This document shows positions 14,800 to 21,836 of a stretch of DNA of 24,516 nt, piece after piece. Made by a program: the position numbers and the translations under genes. The stretch spans positions 1 through 24,516 of the forward strand of contig JACUTO010000003.1 of the NCBI GenBank assembly GCA_014859755.1, in the 5' to 3' direction. The stretch's first letter is position 1, and each line of letters starts with the position of its first letter. This stretch comes from Candidatus Bathyarchaeota archaeon. Its GTDB lineage: Archaea > Thermoproteota > Bathyarchaeia > Bathyarchaeales > Bathyarchaeaceae. The notes beneath the pieces were generated by a model that saw nothing but the letters and a program-made list of their open reading frames with translations, did no database searches and was not told where the DNA came from.

Positions 14800-14810
14800 G
14801 GTGACGGCTG

Positions 14811-14984
14811 ATGGCGCGAGATAGGAAAATGAGGATCTGTCCTAGCTGCGGAAAACCGATGAAGAAGCACGCGAAAAAGGCAGAGTATGTGTGCAGGAAC
14901 CCGAGGTGCCCCGTGATCTTCGTGAGGGTACATCGCGGCATGAAACGCATTGGGGTGGAGGCGAGACTCAACGAGAAGGGTTGA
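14811..14984 (+). CDS. Small zinc-ribbon protein, 57 aa
   Basis: ATG 14811 to TGA 14982-14984. The N-terminal part carries CPSC (C10, C13), and C28 and C33 follow in VCRNPRCPVIFVR. This resembles a topoisomerase-type C4 zinc finger (CPxCG-x-MxxK...FxxCxxxPxC). The C-terminal tail is basic. GGTGA lies 6 nt upstream and overlaps the end of the previous gene, so the two are probably co-translated. The FeoA-like gene begins 7 nt after its stop. A role in DNA or RNA binding is a reasonable guess from the topoisomerase-finger likeness. Confidence 0.7.
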   Translation: MARDRKMRICPSCGKPMKKHAKKAEYVCRNPRCPVIFVRVHRGMKRIGVEARLNEKG

Positions 14985-14991
14985 GAAGAGG

Positions 14992-15279
14992 ATGGAGCTA
15001 CGTTTAACTGAGCTGAGAGATGGAGAAAGCGGAATTATAACTTCTATAAAGGCGAGTCAAGGAAGAGGCTGGGGAGGCCGGAGAGCGGGGAGAGGCTGGG
15101 GACTTAAAAAAAGACTTGAAGATATGGGTCTAACCCCAGGCACTAAAGTAACAGTGGTTAAATCAGCGCCCTTCCGTGGTCCCTTAGAAGTTTACGTGAG
15201 GGGTTCAAGTCTGGCCATAGGTAAAGGGATAGCTGAGAGAATTTTCGTAGAGAGACTCAACGAGCGAGAGGTAAGGTGA
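14992..15279 (+). CDS. FeoA-like SH3-domain protein with Gly/Arg/Trp repeat insertion
   Basis: The 95-aa product starts MELRLTELRDGESGIITSI and continues KKRLEDMGLTPGT, KVTVVKSAPFRGPLEVYVRG and IAERIFVERL. This is a full FeoA beta-barrel, the domain that partners FeoB in ferrous iron uptake or sits at the end of DtxR-type regulators. Between strands one and two there is an insertion in which GRGWG occurs twice, nine residues apart. It comes from a 12-bp exact direct repeat in the DNA. No feoB is present in the window. The ATG at 14992 is preferred; an upstream in-frame ATG at 14950 overlaps the previous gene. The next gene starts 5 nt after its stop. Confidence 0.85.
   Translation: MELRLTELRDGESGIITSIKASQGRGWGGRRAGRGWGLKKRLEDMGLTPGTKVTVVKSAPFRGPLEVYVRGSSLAIGKGIAERIFVERLNEREVR
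15064..15102 (+). repeat. 12-bp direct repeat inside the FeoA-like gene
   Basis: AGAGGCTGGGGA occurs at 15064-15075 and 15091-15102, offset by 27 bp (nine codons), so it duplicates GRGWG in frame. It accounts for the insertion in the FeoA domain and may have arisen by slippage. Confidence 0.75.
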
Positions 15280-15284
15280 GGGGG

Positions 15285-15401
15285 GTGAGGAAAGAACGCA
15301 GAACCTGCCCCAAGTGCGGGACGGTTCTTGAGCCTAGATTCCGTCCCGGGGAAGGCTGGTATCTGTGGTGCAAGAAATGCGAAGAGAGGTACGAAGAATG
15401 A
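15285..15401 (+). CDS. Rubredoxin-like/zinc-ribbon miniprotein, 38 aa
   Basis: GTG 15285 to TGA 15399-15401 encodes a 38-aa protein with CPKC (C8, C11) and CKKC (C29, C32) flanking an aromatic GWYLW segment. This is a classic zinc-ribbon layout. AAGGTGAG just upstream, overlapping the feoA stop, is a good ribosome-binding site. Its stop overlaps the ATG of the B12-radical SAM gene (ATGA), so the three genes are tightly coupled. It may serve the radical SAM protein, for example as a metal-binding partner, but nothing in the sequence proves this. Confidence 0.68.
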   Translation: MRKERRTCPKCGTVLEPRFRPGEGWYLWCKKCEERYEE

Positions 15402-16903
15402 GAGAGGAGGAGATGGCGCTGAGGGTTGATGGGATGAAGGCTCTTCTAACAGCCGACCGGACGTTGATGAGCAACCACCGCCAAAACGAGTTTTTTGGCT
15501 TCGGAGCCACCGCTCCTCCAGCCGTCGTTCCAGAGTGGCTCTACAAGCAACTGTTTTTCCCGCCCGTAAAAACGAACAGCGGGGTGCCTGTGGAGGCTCC
15601 ATACGGTCTGAGGAAGGTCGAGGCCCAGCTGACGAACGAGGGGTTCAGCGTATTAACGGTGGATCCGGACCATCTAAACCGTTACATCGACGAGGCCGAG
15701 GTTTTGGGCGTCCATGTGATGGATCCATTCGGTTTGGGGCCGGCTTCGACAACGTTTGCGAGGATCTTGAGGACGGGGGAAACCTACACGGCGAAGTACT
15801 TTAGAACTTTGCTCGAAAAGCCTGAGGTTGAGAGGGCAAAGAAACGTGGTTTGAAGGTTATCGTTGGGGGGCCTGGAGCGTGGCAATTCAAGTGTAGGCC
15901 GAGGTTCCTCGAAGAGCACGGCATCGACTGCGTCGTCGAAGGCGAGGCTGAGAAGATTGTTGGCAAGCTATTCAGAAGGGCGTTAAACGGCGACGAGCTA
16001 CCGAGATTCTATGAGGTGGATGTAAAGGAGATCCCAAGTCTGGAGGAGATCCCCGATATCAAGAATCCGTCCGTAAACGGGTTGGTGGAGATTGGGAGGG
16101 GCTGCGTCCGAGGCTGCCAGTTCTGCAGCGTCACGCTCAGGCCGTTGCGATGGTATCCGTACGAAAAAATTGAAAAGGAGCTTAAGGTGAACGCGGAAGC
16201 CGGCGTAAGATGGGGTATTCTACACGCTGAGGATGTCCTGCTGTACGGCTCAAAAGACACCCAGCCATACAGGGAGAAAGTTCTGAAGCTACACAAGCTG
16301 GCCAAAAAATACTACGACGGCGTCGGCTGGAGCCACACTTCCATGGCCGCCGTGGCGTCCGGTCCAGAACTGTTGGAGAAGGTCGCTGAAATCATCGTGG
16401 ACGGAAATCAGGAGTGGTGGGGAGCCGAGATAGGGATAGAAACAGGCTCCCCAGAACTGGCGAGGAAGATCATGCCCGCGAAGTGTCACCCGTTCAGGGC
16501 CGAGGACTGGCCCGAAGTCGTCAAGACAGCCGCTGGCGTGATGAGCGACAGCAACCTCATTCCGGCATGCACCCTGATGGTTGGCGTGCCGCAGGAAACA
16601 GAGGAGGACATCATAAAGACGATCGAGCTGGTCGACGACCTACGAGACTTTGAGAGCCTGATCGTGCCGTTGTTCTTCGTCCCCATGGGCATGCTGAAGG
16701 ACGAAGACTGGTTTAGGGCGGAGGACATGAACCCCCTACACGAAGAACTGCTCGTGAAATGTCTGAGGCATAGCCTGTACTGGACCAAAAAGATAATGGC
16801 GAACTTGTACTCTAAGGAAGGGTTGCCCGCCCTATTTCTAAACTTTCTCAGTCGGTTTTTCGTGTGGAGGGTGGAGCGCAAGGCGAGGACGATTATGAGC
16901 TGA
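15398..16903 (+). CDS. B12-binding domain radical SAM protein
   Basis: Cobalamin-binding plus radical SAM architecture, 501 aa. The N-terminal half is Rossmann-like: YGLRKVEAQLTNEGFSVL, DPFGLGP, VIVGGPGAW around 154-162 and CVVEGEAE around 178-185. The radical SAM core begins with EIGRGCVRGCQFC (C236, C240, C243), and GAEIGIETGSPELARKIM lies further on. Proteins of this class methylate unreactive carbons or carry out B12-assisted rearrangements. The substrate cannot be assigned. The N-terminus contains MSNHRQNEFFGFG. The ATG at 15398 overlaps the zinc-ribbon stop and has GAGGT 7 nt upstream; an upstream GTG frame (15365) lies wholly inside the previous gene. G and C are frequent at third positions, unlike the left flank. 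Confidence 0.88.
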   Translation: MREEEMALRVDGMKALLTADRTLMSNHRQNEFFGFGATAPPAVVPEWLYKQLFFPPVKTNSGVPVEAPYGLRKVEAQLTNEGFSVLTVDPDHLNRYIDEAEVLGVHVMDPFGLGPASTTFARILRTGETYTAKYFRTLLEKPEVERAKKRGLKVIVGGPGAWQFKCRPRFLEEHGIDCVVEGEAEKIVGKLFRRALNGDELPRFYEVDVKEIPSLEEIPDIKNPSVNGLVEIGRGCVRGCQFCSVTLRPLRWYPYEKIEKELKVNAEAGVRWGILHAEDVLLYGSKDTQPYREKVLKLHKLAKKYYDGVGWSHTSMAAVASGPELLEKVAEIIVDGNQEWWGAEIGIETGSPELARKIMPAKCHPFRAEDWPEVVKTAAGVMSDSNLIPACTLMVGVPQETEEDIIKTIELVDDLRDFESLIVPLFFVPMGMLKDEDWFRAEDMNPLHEELLVKCLRHSLYWTKKIMANLYSKEGLPALFLNFLSRFFVWRVERKARTIMS

Positions 16904-16918
16904 GGAGCGAAGGAAATA

Positions 16919-17059
16919 ATGCCGGAATTATTGGTGTATCTGTTCATCACCTTTGCACTTTTTGCCTGTTTTTTGGTACCTTACATCGTTAACTGGTACA
17001 TAGAGAGTGAAGAAAGGAGAAAAATGAAGGTTGGTAGACAAAAGAGGCAAAGGCGCTGA
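16919..17059 (+). CDS. Single-pass membrane miniprotein, 46 aa
   Basis: ATG 16919 to TGA 17057-17059 gives MPELLVYLFITFALFACFLV followed by PYIVNWYIESEERRKMKVGR and a basic end. One hydrophobic helix spans about 4-26, with a Lys/Arg-rich cytoplasmic tail. AAGG lies 6 nt upstream. It sits 15 nt after the radical SAM gene and 16 nt before the PepSY-like gene, so it is part of the same series. No family is recognised. It could be a small subunit anchoring another product to the membrane. Confidence 0.6.
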   Translation: MPELLVYLFITFALFACFLVPYIVNWYIESEERRKMKVGRQKRQRR

Positions 17060-17075
17060 GCTGGGTGAAAACCAA

Positions 17076-17343
17076 ATGGGAAAAATAACAGCTAAGGAAG
17101 CAGAGACCAAGGCGATGGAGTTTGTCAAGAGAAGACACCCGAGAGTAAGACGAATCCTCATAAGGACAGCGGAAAGGGGGGGCGGGCGTCTGGCTGGTAG
17201 AGGGGGAGGTCTGGTTTAAGCGCGCACGCCTTTTCACTACTAAACGTTCATTCAGGCTTCAGATAAGCGCGGAGACAGGGCAGGTCAAATCCTATAAGGA
17301 GGCAAGGAATGGCCCTTGGAGCGTGCTAAAGCGAAGAGGCTGA
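17076..17343 (+). pseudogene. PepSY-like small protein broken by a frameshift at G7
   Basis: ATG 17076, with GGGTGA 7 nt upstream, starts MGKITAKEAETKAMEFVKRR and runs to AERGG. After a run of seven G (17176-17182) the original frame gives low-complexity Gly/Arg and stops at 17219. The +1 frame instead continues convincingly as VWLVEGEVWFKRARLFTT, FRLQISAETGQVKSYKEA and on to TGA 17341-17343. With six G the whole reads as an 88-aa protein. The helix followed by W-x-V-E-G-E-V and a terminal ETGQV is the PepSY-like pattern (small secreted or cytoplasmic inhibitor-like fold). It may be a true lesion, a homopolymer sequencing error, or rarely programmed slippage. It ends the tight gene series; T-rich sequence follows at 17352-17375. 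Confidence 0.72.
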
Positions 17344-17423
17344 GAGTGAGCCTTTTCGATTTTCGTTTTCCTAGATTCATTCAAAGACTTCTTTAAGTAT
17401 GGATGTTATATGCGTATCGGGTG

Positions 17424-17789
17424 ATGAGTTTGAACTCGATCATTTTTGCCTAGTTTTTAAGCCTTTTAGCCGGTTTAAGCACAAGTATCGGCTGCATCAT
17501 TATTATCATAACTGGAAAACTAGGAGAGAGGCCCTTAGACTTTTCTATGGGTCTCGCATCTGGAGTTATGCTTACCGTAGCGTTCCTAAGCCTCATCGAT
17601 AAAGCACTAGGCATGAATGCTGGATGTTATACGGTGGTTGTAGGATTCGTTATCGGAGCTTTGTCGATTATGACCTTGGATGCAAAGTTACCACATGTAT
17701 TCTCATTTAAGGAGTATGGACCTGTAAACGAACGGCTGGTTAAAACGGGTTTTGCTTGTAAAGTTACGTTTCACCTTTCTGTGATATAG
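17424..17789 (+). pseudogene. Degraded ZIP-family metal transporter
   Basis: The frame starting ATG 17424 reads MSLNSIIFA, hits TAG at 17451-17453, then continues FLSLLAGLSTSIGCIIIII, MGLASGVMLTVAFLSLIDKA, VVVGFVIGALSIMTLDAKLPH and ends at VTFHLSVI. This is the first half of a ZIP (zinc/iron permease) protein. The small-residue first helix, the GxASGVMLxVxF helix and the lDxxLPH end of helix three are all recognisable. It stops where helix four would carry the metal-binding HNxPEG motif; only VTFH remains. An in-frame amber near the start and the missing C-terminal half make it a remnant. A TTTAAG box before it may be an old promoter. Confidence 0.62.
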
Positions 17790-17819
17790 TAATTCGGAAA
17801 ACAGCATACATCTTTTTAT

Positions 17820-17827
17820 GTTTTAAG
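17820..17827 (+). promoter_or_regulatory. TATA-like box for the tfeB-rlmE pair
   Basis: GTTTTAAG lies 33-40 nt before the ATG at 17860, which predicts a leader of about 10-15 nt. This placement argues against the upstream GTG (17827) as start. Confidence 0.45.
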
Positions 17828-17859
17828 TGCTTATTTATTATGAAGATGTCAAGGAACAG

Positions 17860-18243
17860 ATGGATATGCCAAGAAGAAACGATCTAGAATACAAAGCGCT
17901 ACAGCTGATCGCTAATACTGGGAACCAAGGTGTGCTCCAGTCTGAAATGTGGCGGAAATTGGATGCAAGCAGCAGGGAAGGTTCTCGAATATCCCTTAAA
18001 CTGGAGAAAAAAGGCTTGGTTCGTCGTGAGCGTGAGCTCTTCGGCGGAAGATGGACGTATAGGCTATATCTTAAAAGACAACCAGCATCCATCAACTCCA
18101 TCATCGATTGCCCCTGCCTAATGTGCCCAGATGATCCAAGATGCGGAGTTTGGAGCACAATTTCACCCACCCAATGTGAAAAATTGACCGAATGGATGCT
18201 AAGTCTTGTGCAAAGGGAAATGAACCCTTCGGGTGAAAGCTAA
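17860..18243 (+). CDS. tfeB: Transcription factor E beta-like protein (winged helix plus Fe-S motif, RPC39 type)
   Basis: Probable TFE-beta, which with TFE-alpha helps RNA polymerase open promoters. Numbered from the GTG at 17827, a winged helix spans about 20-82: LEYKALQLIANTGNQGVLQ, then a recognition helix with SRISLKLEKKGLVRRER and a YRLYLK wing strand. The C-terminal part has C97-x2-C100-x5-C106-x10-C117, followed by EKLTEWM. This is the cysteine layout and ISPTxC-x4-EW pattern of the [4Fe-4S] motif in RPC39 and archaeal TFE-beta; an extra C95 precedes it. From the preferred ATG 17860 the protein is 127 aa, close to known TFE-beta. It is followed 2 nt later by rlmE. A MarR-like regulator is the alternative, but it would not explain the cysteines. 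Confidence 0.8.
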   Translation: MDMPRRNDLEYKALQLIANTGNQGVLQSEMWRKLDASSREGSRISLKLEKKGLVRRERELFGGRWTYRLYLKRQPASINSIIDCPCLMCPDDPRCGVWSTISPTQCEKLTEWMLSLVQREMNPSGES

Positions 18244-18245
18244 TT

Positions 18246-18863
18246 TTGCCGAAAGCATGGGTCAGAGAACGTAAGAGAGAATATTATTATCGGAAAGCAA
18301 AAGAGGAAAAGTTTCGCTCACGCGCTGCCTACAAACTTCTTCAAGCGGTAAAGAAACATCAGTTCATCAAGCCTGGCTACGTGGTGGTGGATTTAGGAGC
18401 TGCTCCAGGCGGGTGGACGCAGGCTTCTAGAAGGATTGTGGGAAGTTCAGGTTTCGTGCTTGGGATTGACCTTAAACGCGTGGAGCCCATCGACCTACCC
18501 AACGTTCGCACCGTCACTGGCGACGTGACAGATTCACAAATAACCCAAAGTATCAGGGAGCTCTTGCCACGCTCAGCCGACGTTGTGATTTCGGATGTCT
18601 CTCCCAATATCTCCGGAGTCTGGGAGCTTGACCATGCCCGCCAAATAGACCTTGCAAGACAGTCCTTACGGATCACCACTTCAGTTCTTAGGCGAAGGGG
18701 AAACTTTTTCGTTAAAGTATTTCAAGGAGACATGCTCCACGACTTTGTCGAGGAAGTTAAACAGTATTTCAGTTTTGTAAAACTAATTAAGCCAAAGGCC
18801 AGCAGAGCAAAAAGCTCGGAGTTATACGTCCTTGGAATGAATTTCAGACAACCTGGAACGTAA
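18246..18863 (+). CDS. rlmE: 23S rRNA (uridine-2'-O-)methyltransferase, FtsJ/RlmE family
   Basis: Rossmann-fold SAM-dependent methyltransferase that adds a 2'-O-methyl to a uridine of the large-subunit rRNA A-loop. SRAAYKLLQ at 25-33 contains the first catalytic Lys (K30). The SAM-binding motif DLGAAPGGWTQA follows at about 49-60. ISDVSPNISG holds the catalytic Asp, and FFVKVFQGD the second catalytic Lys. KASRAKSSELYVLG carries the final Glu, completing the KDKE tetrad. Length 205 aa is normal. The TTG start at 18246 lies 2 nt after the tfeB stop, with GGGTGA inside tfeB as ribosome-binding site. Confidence 0.95.
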   Translation: MPKAWVRERKREYYYRKAKEEKFRSRAAYKLLQAVKKHQFIKPGYVVVDLGAAPGGWTQASRRIVGSSGFVLGIDLKRVEPIDLPNVRTVTGDVTDSQITQSIRELLPRSADVVISDVSPNISGVWELDHARQIDLARQSLRITTSVLRRRGNFFVKVFQGDMLHDFVEEVKQYFSFVKLIKPKASRAKSSELYVLGMNFRQPGT

Positions 18864-19056
18864 CAGCATGTTTAGTGGCCGTCCGCGTAACTCTGTACAA
18901 TCACATGTCATCCAATTCTTCGTCGTCATTCGGCCGCCAAATGAATCTTCAAACAATCAAAGATAAATCTATCTATTTCGAACTTAGTAAAGTTAATAAC
19001 CTTCAATAGGGTAGAAATGAATCTTTCAAAACTACGCTATATATGGTGAAGACATC

Positions 19057-19749
19057 TTGAGAGTGGTTGCAGCGGATTCAGGTGCCGCTATTTTGAACGA
19101 CCGCTTTGAACCCCTGGAGGTTGTGGCTGCGGTTGCTACCTTAGTAGAACCCCCTTATAGAGAGGCTAGCCTTTTTCTAGCTGAACCCATCTTCGCCAGC
19201 GTGGAGAAAGGATACCTTTTGGTAGTTCATGAACTTGAGCTTTGCCAGAAACTTTTGAAAGAGGCGAAGGCAGATGTGGTCCATCTGGACGTGTCGTTGG
19301 GCGGCATAAGCCTAGAAGAACTTTCTGTAGTCGGAATCTCTAAGTTGAGAGTTTCCAGCAAGGCCAGGGGACAGGTTTTGAAGATTCTGCCAAAAATGAG
19401 AAAGATCGCTGCAGACATCAAGCGTGTTTACGGGATTGAAGTTTTAGCCCTCGGAAAAGAAAGCGTCCCAGTGAGAGTAGCTGAACTAACCTCAGGCGCT
19501 CACGCCATTCTATACTCTATGGAAAAGGCAGTTAAAGAAAACACTAAGCTGAGGCTTGGACTCCCGGTGAAATGCCAACCGAAATTCCTTGACGGCGCTG
19601 TGGCGTTGCAGTCTTTGATACCGGCGGAACAGGATGTTGTAGGCTATGCTAAAGACGACAAGGGAATTTTAGGGAAAGTTCAAACGTCAGAGATGCTTAA
19701 TCCTTGCGCGCGAGGCTTCAGATTGTTAGAAATAACCCCTAGGCTTTGA
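19057..19749 (+). CDS. Conserved archaeal protein, DUF4152-like
   Basis: 230 aa, no enzyme assigned. The start RVVAADSGAAIL followed by VATLVEPPYREASLFLAEP looks like a beta-hairpin of an RNase H-like or actin-like fold, and the sequence recalls DUF4152 (from memory). There is no signal peptide, membrane helix or metal motif. Mid-protein HLDVSLGGISLEELS and a C-terminal GYAKDDKGILGKVQTSEM are the most conserved-looking parts. TTG 19057 is supported by GGTGA 7 nt upstream. The 193-nt gap before it is A/T-rich and presumably holds its promoter. It converges on nadC with 9 nt between the stops. Confidence 0.75.
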   Translation: MRVVAADSGAAILNDRFEPLEVVAAVATLVEPPYREASLFLAEPIFASVEKGYLLVVHELELCQKLLKEAKADVVHLDVSLGGISLEELSVVGISKLRVSSKARGQVLKILPKMRKIAADIKRVYGIEVLALGKESVPVRVAELTSGAHAILYSMEKAVKENTKLRLGLPVKCQPKFLDGAVALQSLIPAEQDVVGYAKDDKGILGKVQTSEMLNPCARGFRLLEITPRL

Positions 19750-19758
19750 CATTGATTT

Positions 19759-20667
19759 CTAAACTTTTTTCGTTTTGCTTTTCCTCACTTTTACCACTTC
19801 AAGGCTCATGTCAAGGGCCTTTACGCTGTCGGTTATTTCTCCCAAACTAAGGATGTCGACTTCTGTAGCGGCAAATTCAAGGATGTTTTGCTCGTTTATT
19901 CCGCCGCTTGCTTCAATCAAAACCTTGCTTCGAAGCCCTTCCCTATCAAGCAACACCATGGTATTCTTTATTTGTTGAGGAGAAAAATTGTCAAGCATAA
20001 CTATGTCAGCCCCTGCCTTCGCAGCCTCCAACGCCTCGTTGTCCGTAGAAACCTCAATTTCAATCTTCTTAGAAAACGAAACAGCCTCTCTAACACTTTT
20101 CACAGCCTCACCAACATCTCCAACAACCATCAGATGATTGTCTTTTACAATAATGAGGTCGTCTAAATGAAGACGGTGAGTGTCGCCTCCGCCGAGCATC
20201 ACAGCCCTTTTATCAAAATACAAGAGACCTGGAGCCACTTTTCGGGTGCAAGCTATTCGAGTTTTATAGCCGGCACGACGAACCTTCTCAATCAGTCGCC
20301 TAGTTGCGGTGGCTATGCCGCTCATCCTCGTGAGAAGGTTTAGAAGAGTTCGTTCAATCGAAAGCAGCGTCCTAGCGTCTCCAACTATCTTCAATACGGT
20401 AGCTTTCTCCTTAACCCTGGACCCGTCTGACACGAGGGCTCTAACTTGAAAACCGAAACTTTCTAACAAGGTGAGGGCTTCTTCTATTCCGGCTATCACC
20501 CCAGATTCTTTTGCAACAATTTCTGCTTCAACGATCGTTCCAGAAGGGACTGTGAGAAGGGTGGTTATGTCCCCCTGCCCAAGGTCTTCCTCTAAGAACT
20601 TGCTGATTTTTTCCTTCAAAATCTTTCTAGGGAGAAACGTCAGCGATTCCTCCTTCAGCTGCCTCAA
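19759..20667 (-). CDS. nadC: Quinolinate phosphoribosyltransferase (NadC)
   Basis: Makes nicotinate mononucleotide, CO2 and pyrophosphate from quinolinate and PRPP in de novo NAD synthesis. Signature segments are FLEEDLGQGDITT, AKESGVIAG, LNLLTRMSGIAT, TRKVAPGLLYFDKRAV, GGGDTHRLHLDD, IKDNH-like IIVKDNHL, IEIEVST and the phosphate-binding IEASGGI. The HR in GGGDTHR and the active-site Lys residues are present. ModD (a molybdenum-operon paralogue) is the alternative, but the motifs favour NadC. The start is unclear: TTG 20667 overlaps the glycosyltransferase end by 41 nt without a good ribosome-binding site, while TTG 20619 avoids overlap but trims a typical LPRKIL lead. Confidence 0.93.
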   Translation of the reverse strand: MRQLKEESLTFLPRKILKEKISKFLEEDLGQGDITTLLTVPSGTIVEAEIVAKESGVIAGIEEALTLLESFGFQVRALVSDGSRVKEKATVLKIVGDARTLLSIERTLLNLLTRMSGIATATRRLIEKVRRAGYKTRIACTRKVAPGLLYFDKRAVMLGGGDTHRLHLDDLIIVKDNHLMVVGDVGEAVKSVREAVSFSKKIEIEVSTDNEALEAAKAGADIVMLDNFSPQQIKNTMVLLDREGLRSKVLIEASGGINEQNILEFAATEVDILSLGEITDSVKALDMSLEVVKVRKSKTKKV

Positions 20668-21823
20668 CTATCATTTGAACGGCAGTTTCTAAGCCATCCG
20701 ACTCCATAACGTCTCCCTGAATCTGTTTCGCCCTTTCTTGGAATTGACTGTTCTCCAAAATTTTTCGAACGGCTGCAAGAAGCAAATGTCTGTTAAGATC
20801 ATCTTGCTCGATCATTTCGGCGACACCTAATTCAACAGCGTTTTTGGCGTTGTTAAGTTGTTCGGTGTGGCTTGGTGTAGGCACGAGAATAATAGGCTTG
20901 CCGTAACAGATGGACTGGACTATTGTTCCATGGCCAGCCCTAGCGATTACAAGATCGCATGCTTTCAAATGTTCAAAGCGGTTACGGATCCATCCATATA
21001 CGGTCACGTTTCCATCCTTAACAGGTTCAGCTGACGCGTTTGGATAGCCGAGAGACATAACTATCTGATAATCATCTGGAAATTCCTTAAAGATTTGCCG
21101 AAGAACCCCTGTGAAATAGGCGCGTTCTTTCACGGGTCCGCTGATGGGTGCAAAGATTAGGGGTTTGTCTCCTGCTAAACCGAGTTTTTTCCGAATTTCA
21201 TTTCGACTCGGCAGGTCATCGGGGCGCACAGACAGCACAGGCCCTATAAGCTTAACGCGCTTTCGATATGCTTTTGGAATTCGCAGATTTCCGGTTGAGA
21301 GAGTGTAAGGTGGGGGAAAATCTGGGATTAGGGTTTGTGTTCCGGTGGTCCATATTTTTCCAATAACTGTGAGAGTGAAGGCATCTGCCAATCTGGCGAG
21401 TCTCAGAAATCGTCTTTGTCTAGGAATGATCACTTGAAACTGGTTTAGAATGCAAATTTCGGGTATCCCTAGCAGTTTTGCGGCTACCAGGGGCGAAGCT
21501 CGCGAATCCGATACGACTACGTCGGGCTTGAATGCTTTCATGAATTTGATTTCAGCGTCAACTTGCTTCAAGAAAGTGAAGGAAGCGAAGGGTCCGGGGT
21601 TGACCGTTGTTTGCCTGAAATCAACGGTTCCGTCAGGTTTGACGACGAATCCGATGGGTGGAGCTTCCACAACCGGAAACCCTTCTTGTTGAACGTATCG
21701 CAGTCCCTCCTTGTACGTGGTGAACAGAACTTGGGCTCCATCCTTTTCCAGTCTTCGGGCGATGGGAATGCAACGACCAACATGGCCTAAGCCGACACCG
21801 CATGGAGAGAATTGAACTCGCAT
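20627..21823 (-). CDS. GT28/MurG-like glycosyltransferase
   Basis: Two-domain GT-B glycosyltransferase, 398 aa. The N-terminus GVGLGHVGRC (9-18) is the glycine-rich acceptor loop, as in MurG and related archaeal proteins. KAFKPDVVVSDSRASP follows. The C-terminal domain has IFAPISGPVKER and the donor-binding RAGHGTIVQSICYGKPII (295 onward) with PSHTEQLNNA. The sugar donor is probably a UDP- or similar nucleotide sugar; the acceptor is unknown (lipid or protein glycan, or secondary metabolite). ATG 21823 has AGGG close upstream and follows the AMMECR1 stop by 13 nt. It is likely co-transcribed with psmB, AMMECR1 and nadC. Confidence 0.87.
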   Translation of the reverse strand: MRVQFSPCGVGLGHVGRCIPIARRLEKDGAQVLFTTYKEGLRYVQQEGFPVVEAPPIGFVVKPDGTVDFRQTTVNPGPFASFTFLKQVDAEIKFMKAFKPDVVVSDSRASPLVAAKLLGIPEICILNQFQVIIPRQRRFLRLARLADAFTLTVIGKIWTTGTQTLIPDFPPPYTLSTGNLRIPKAYRKRVKLIGPVLSVRPDDLPSRNEIRKKLGLAGDKPLIFAPISGPVKERAYFTGVLRQIFKEFPDDYQIVMSLGYPNASAEPVKDGNVTVYGWIRNRFEHLKACDLVIARAGHGTIVQSICYGKPIILVPTPSHTEQLNNAKNAVELGVAEMIEQDDLNRHLLLAAVRKILENSQFQERAKQIQGDVMESDGLETAVQMIVEAAEGGIADVSP

Positions 21824-21836
21824 GAACCCTGTTTCC

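Noticed and set aside
17451..17453. TAG as pyrrolysine in the ZIP gene
   Set aside because: The gene is also truncated at its metal-binding helix, and ZIP proteins are not known Pyl proteins; decay is simpler.
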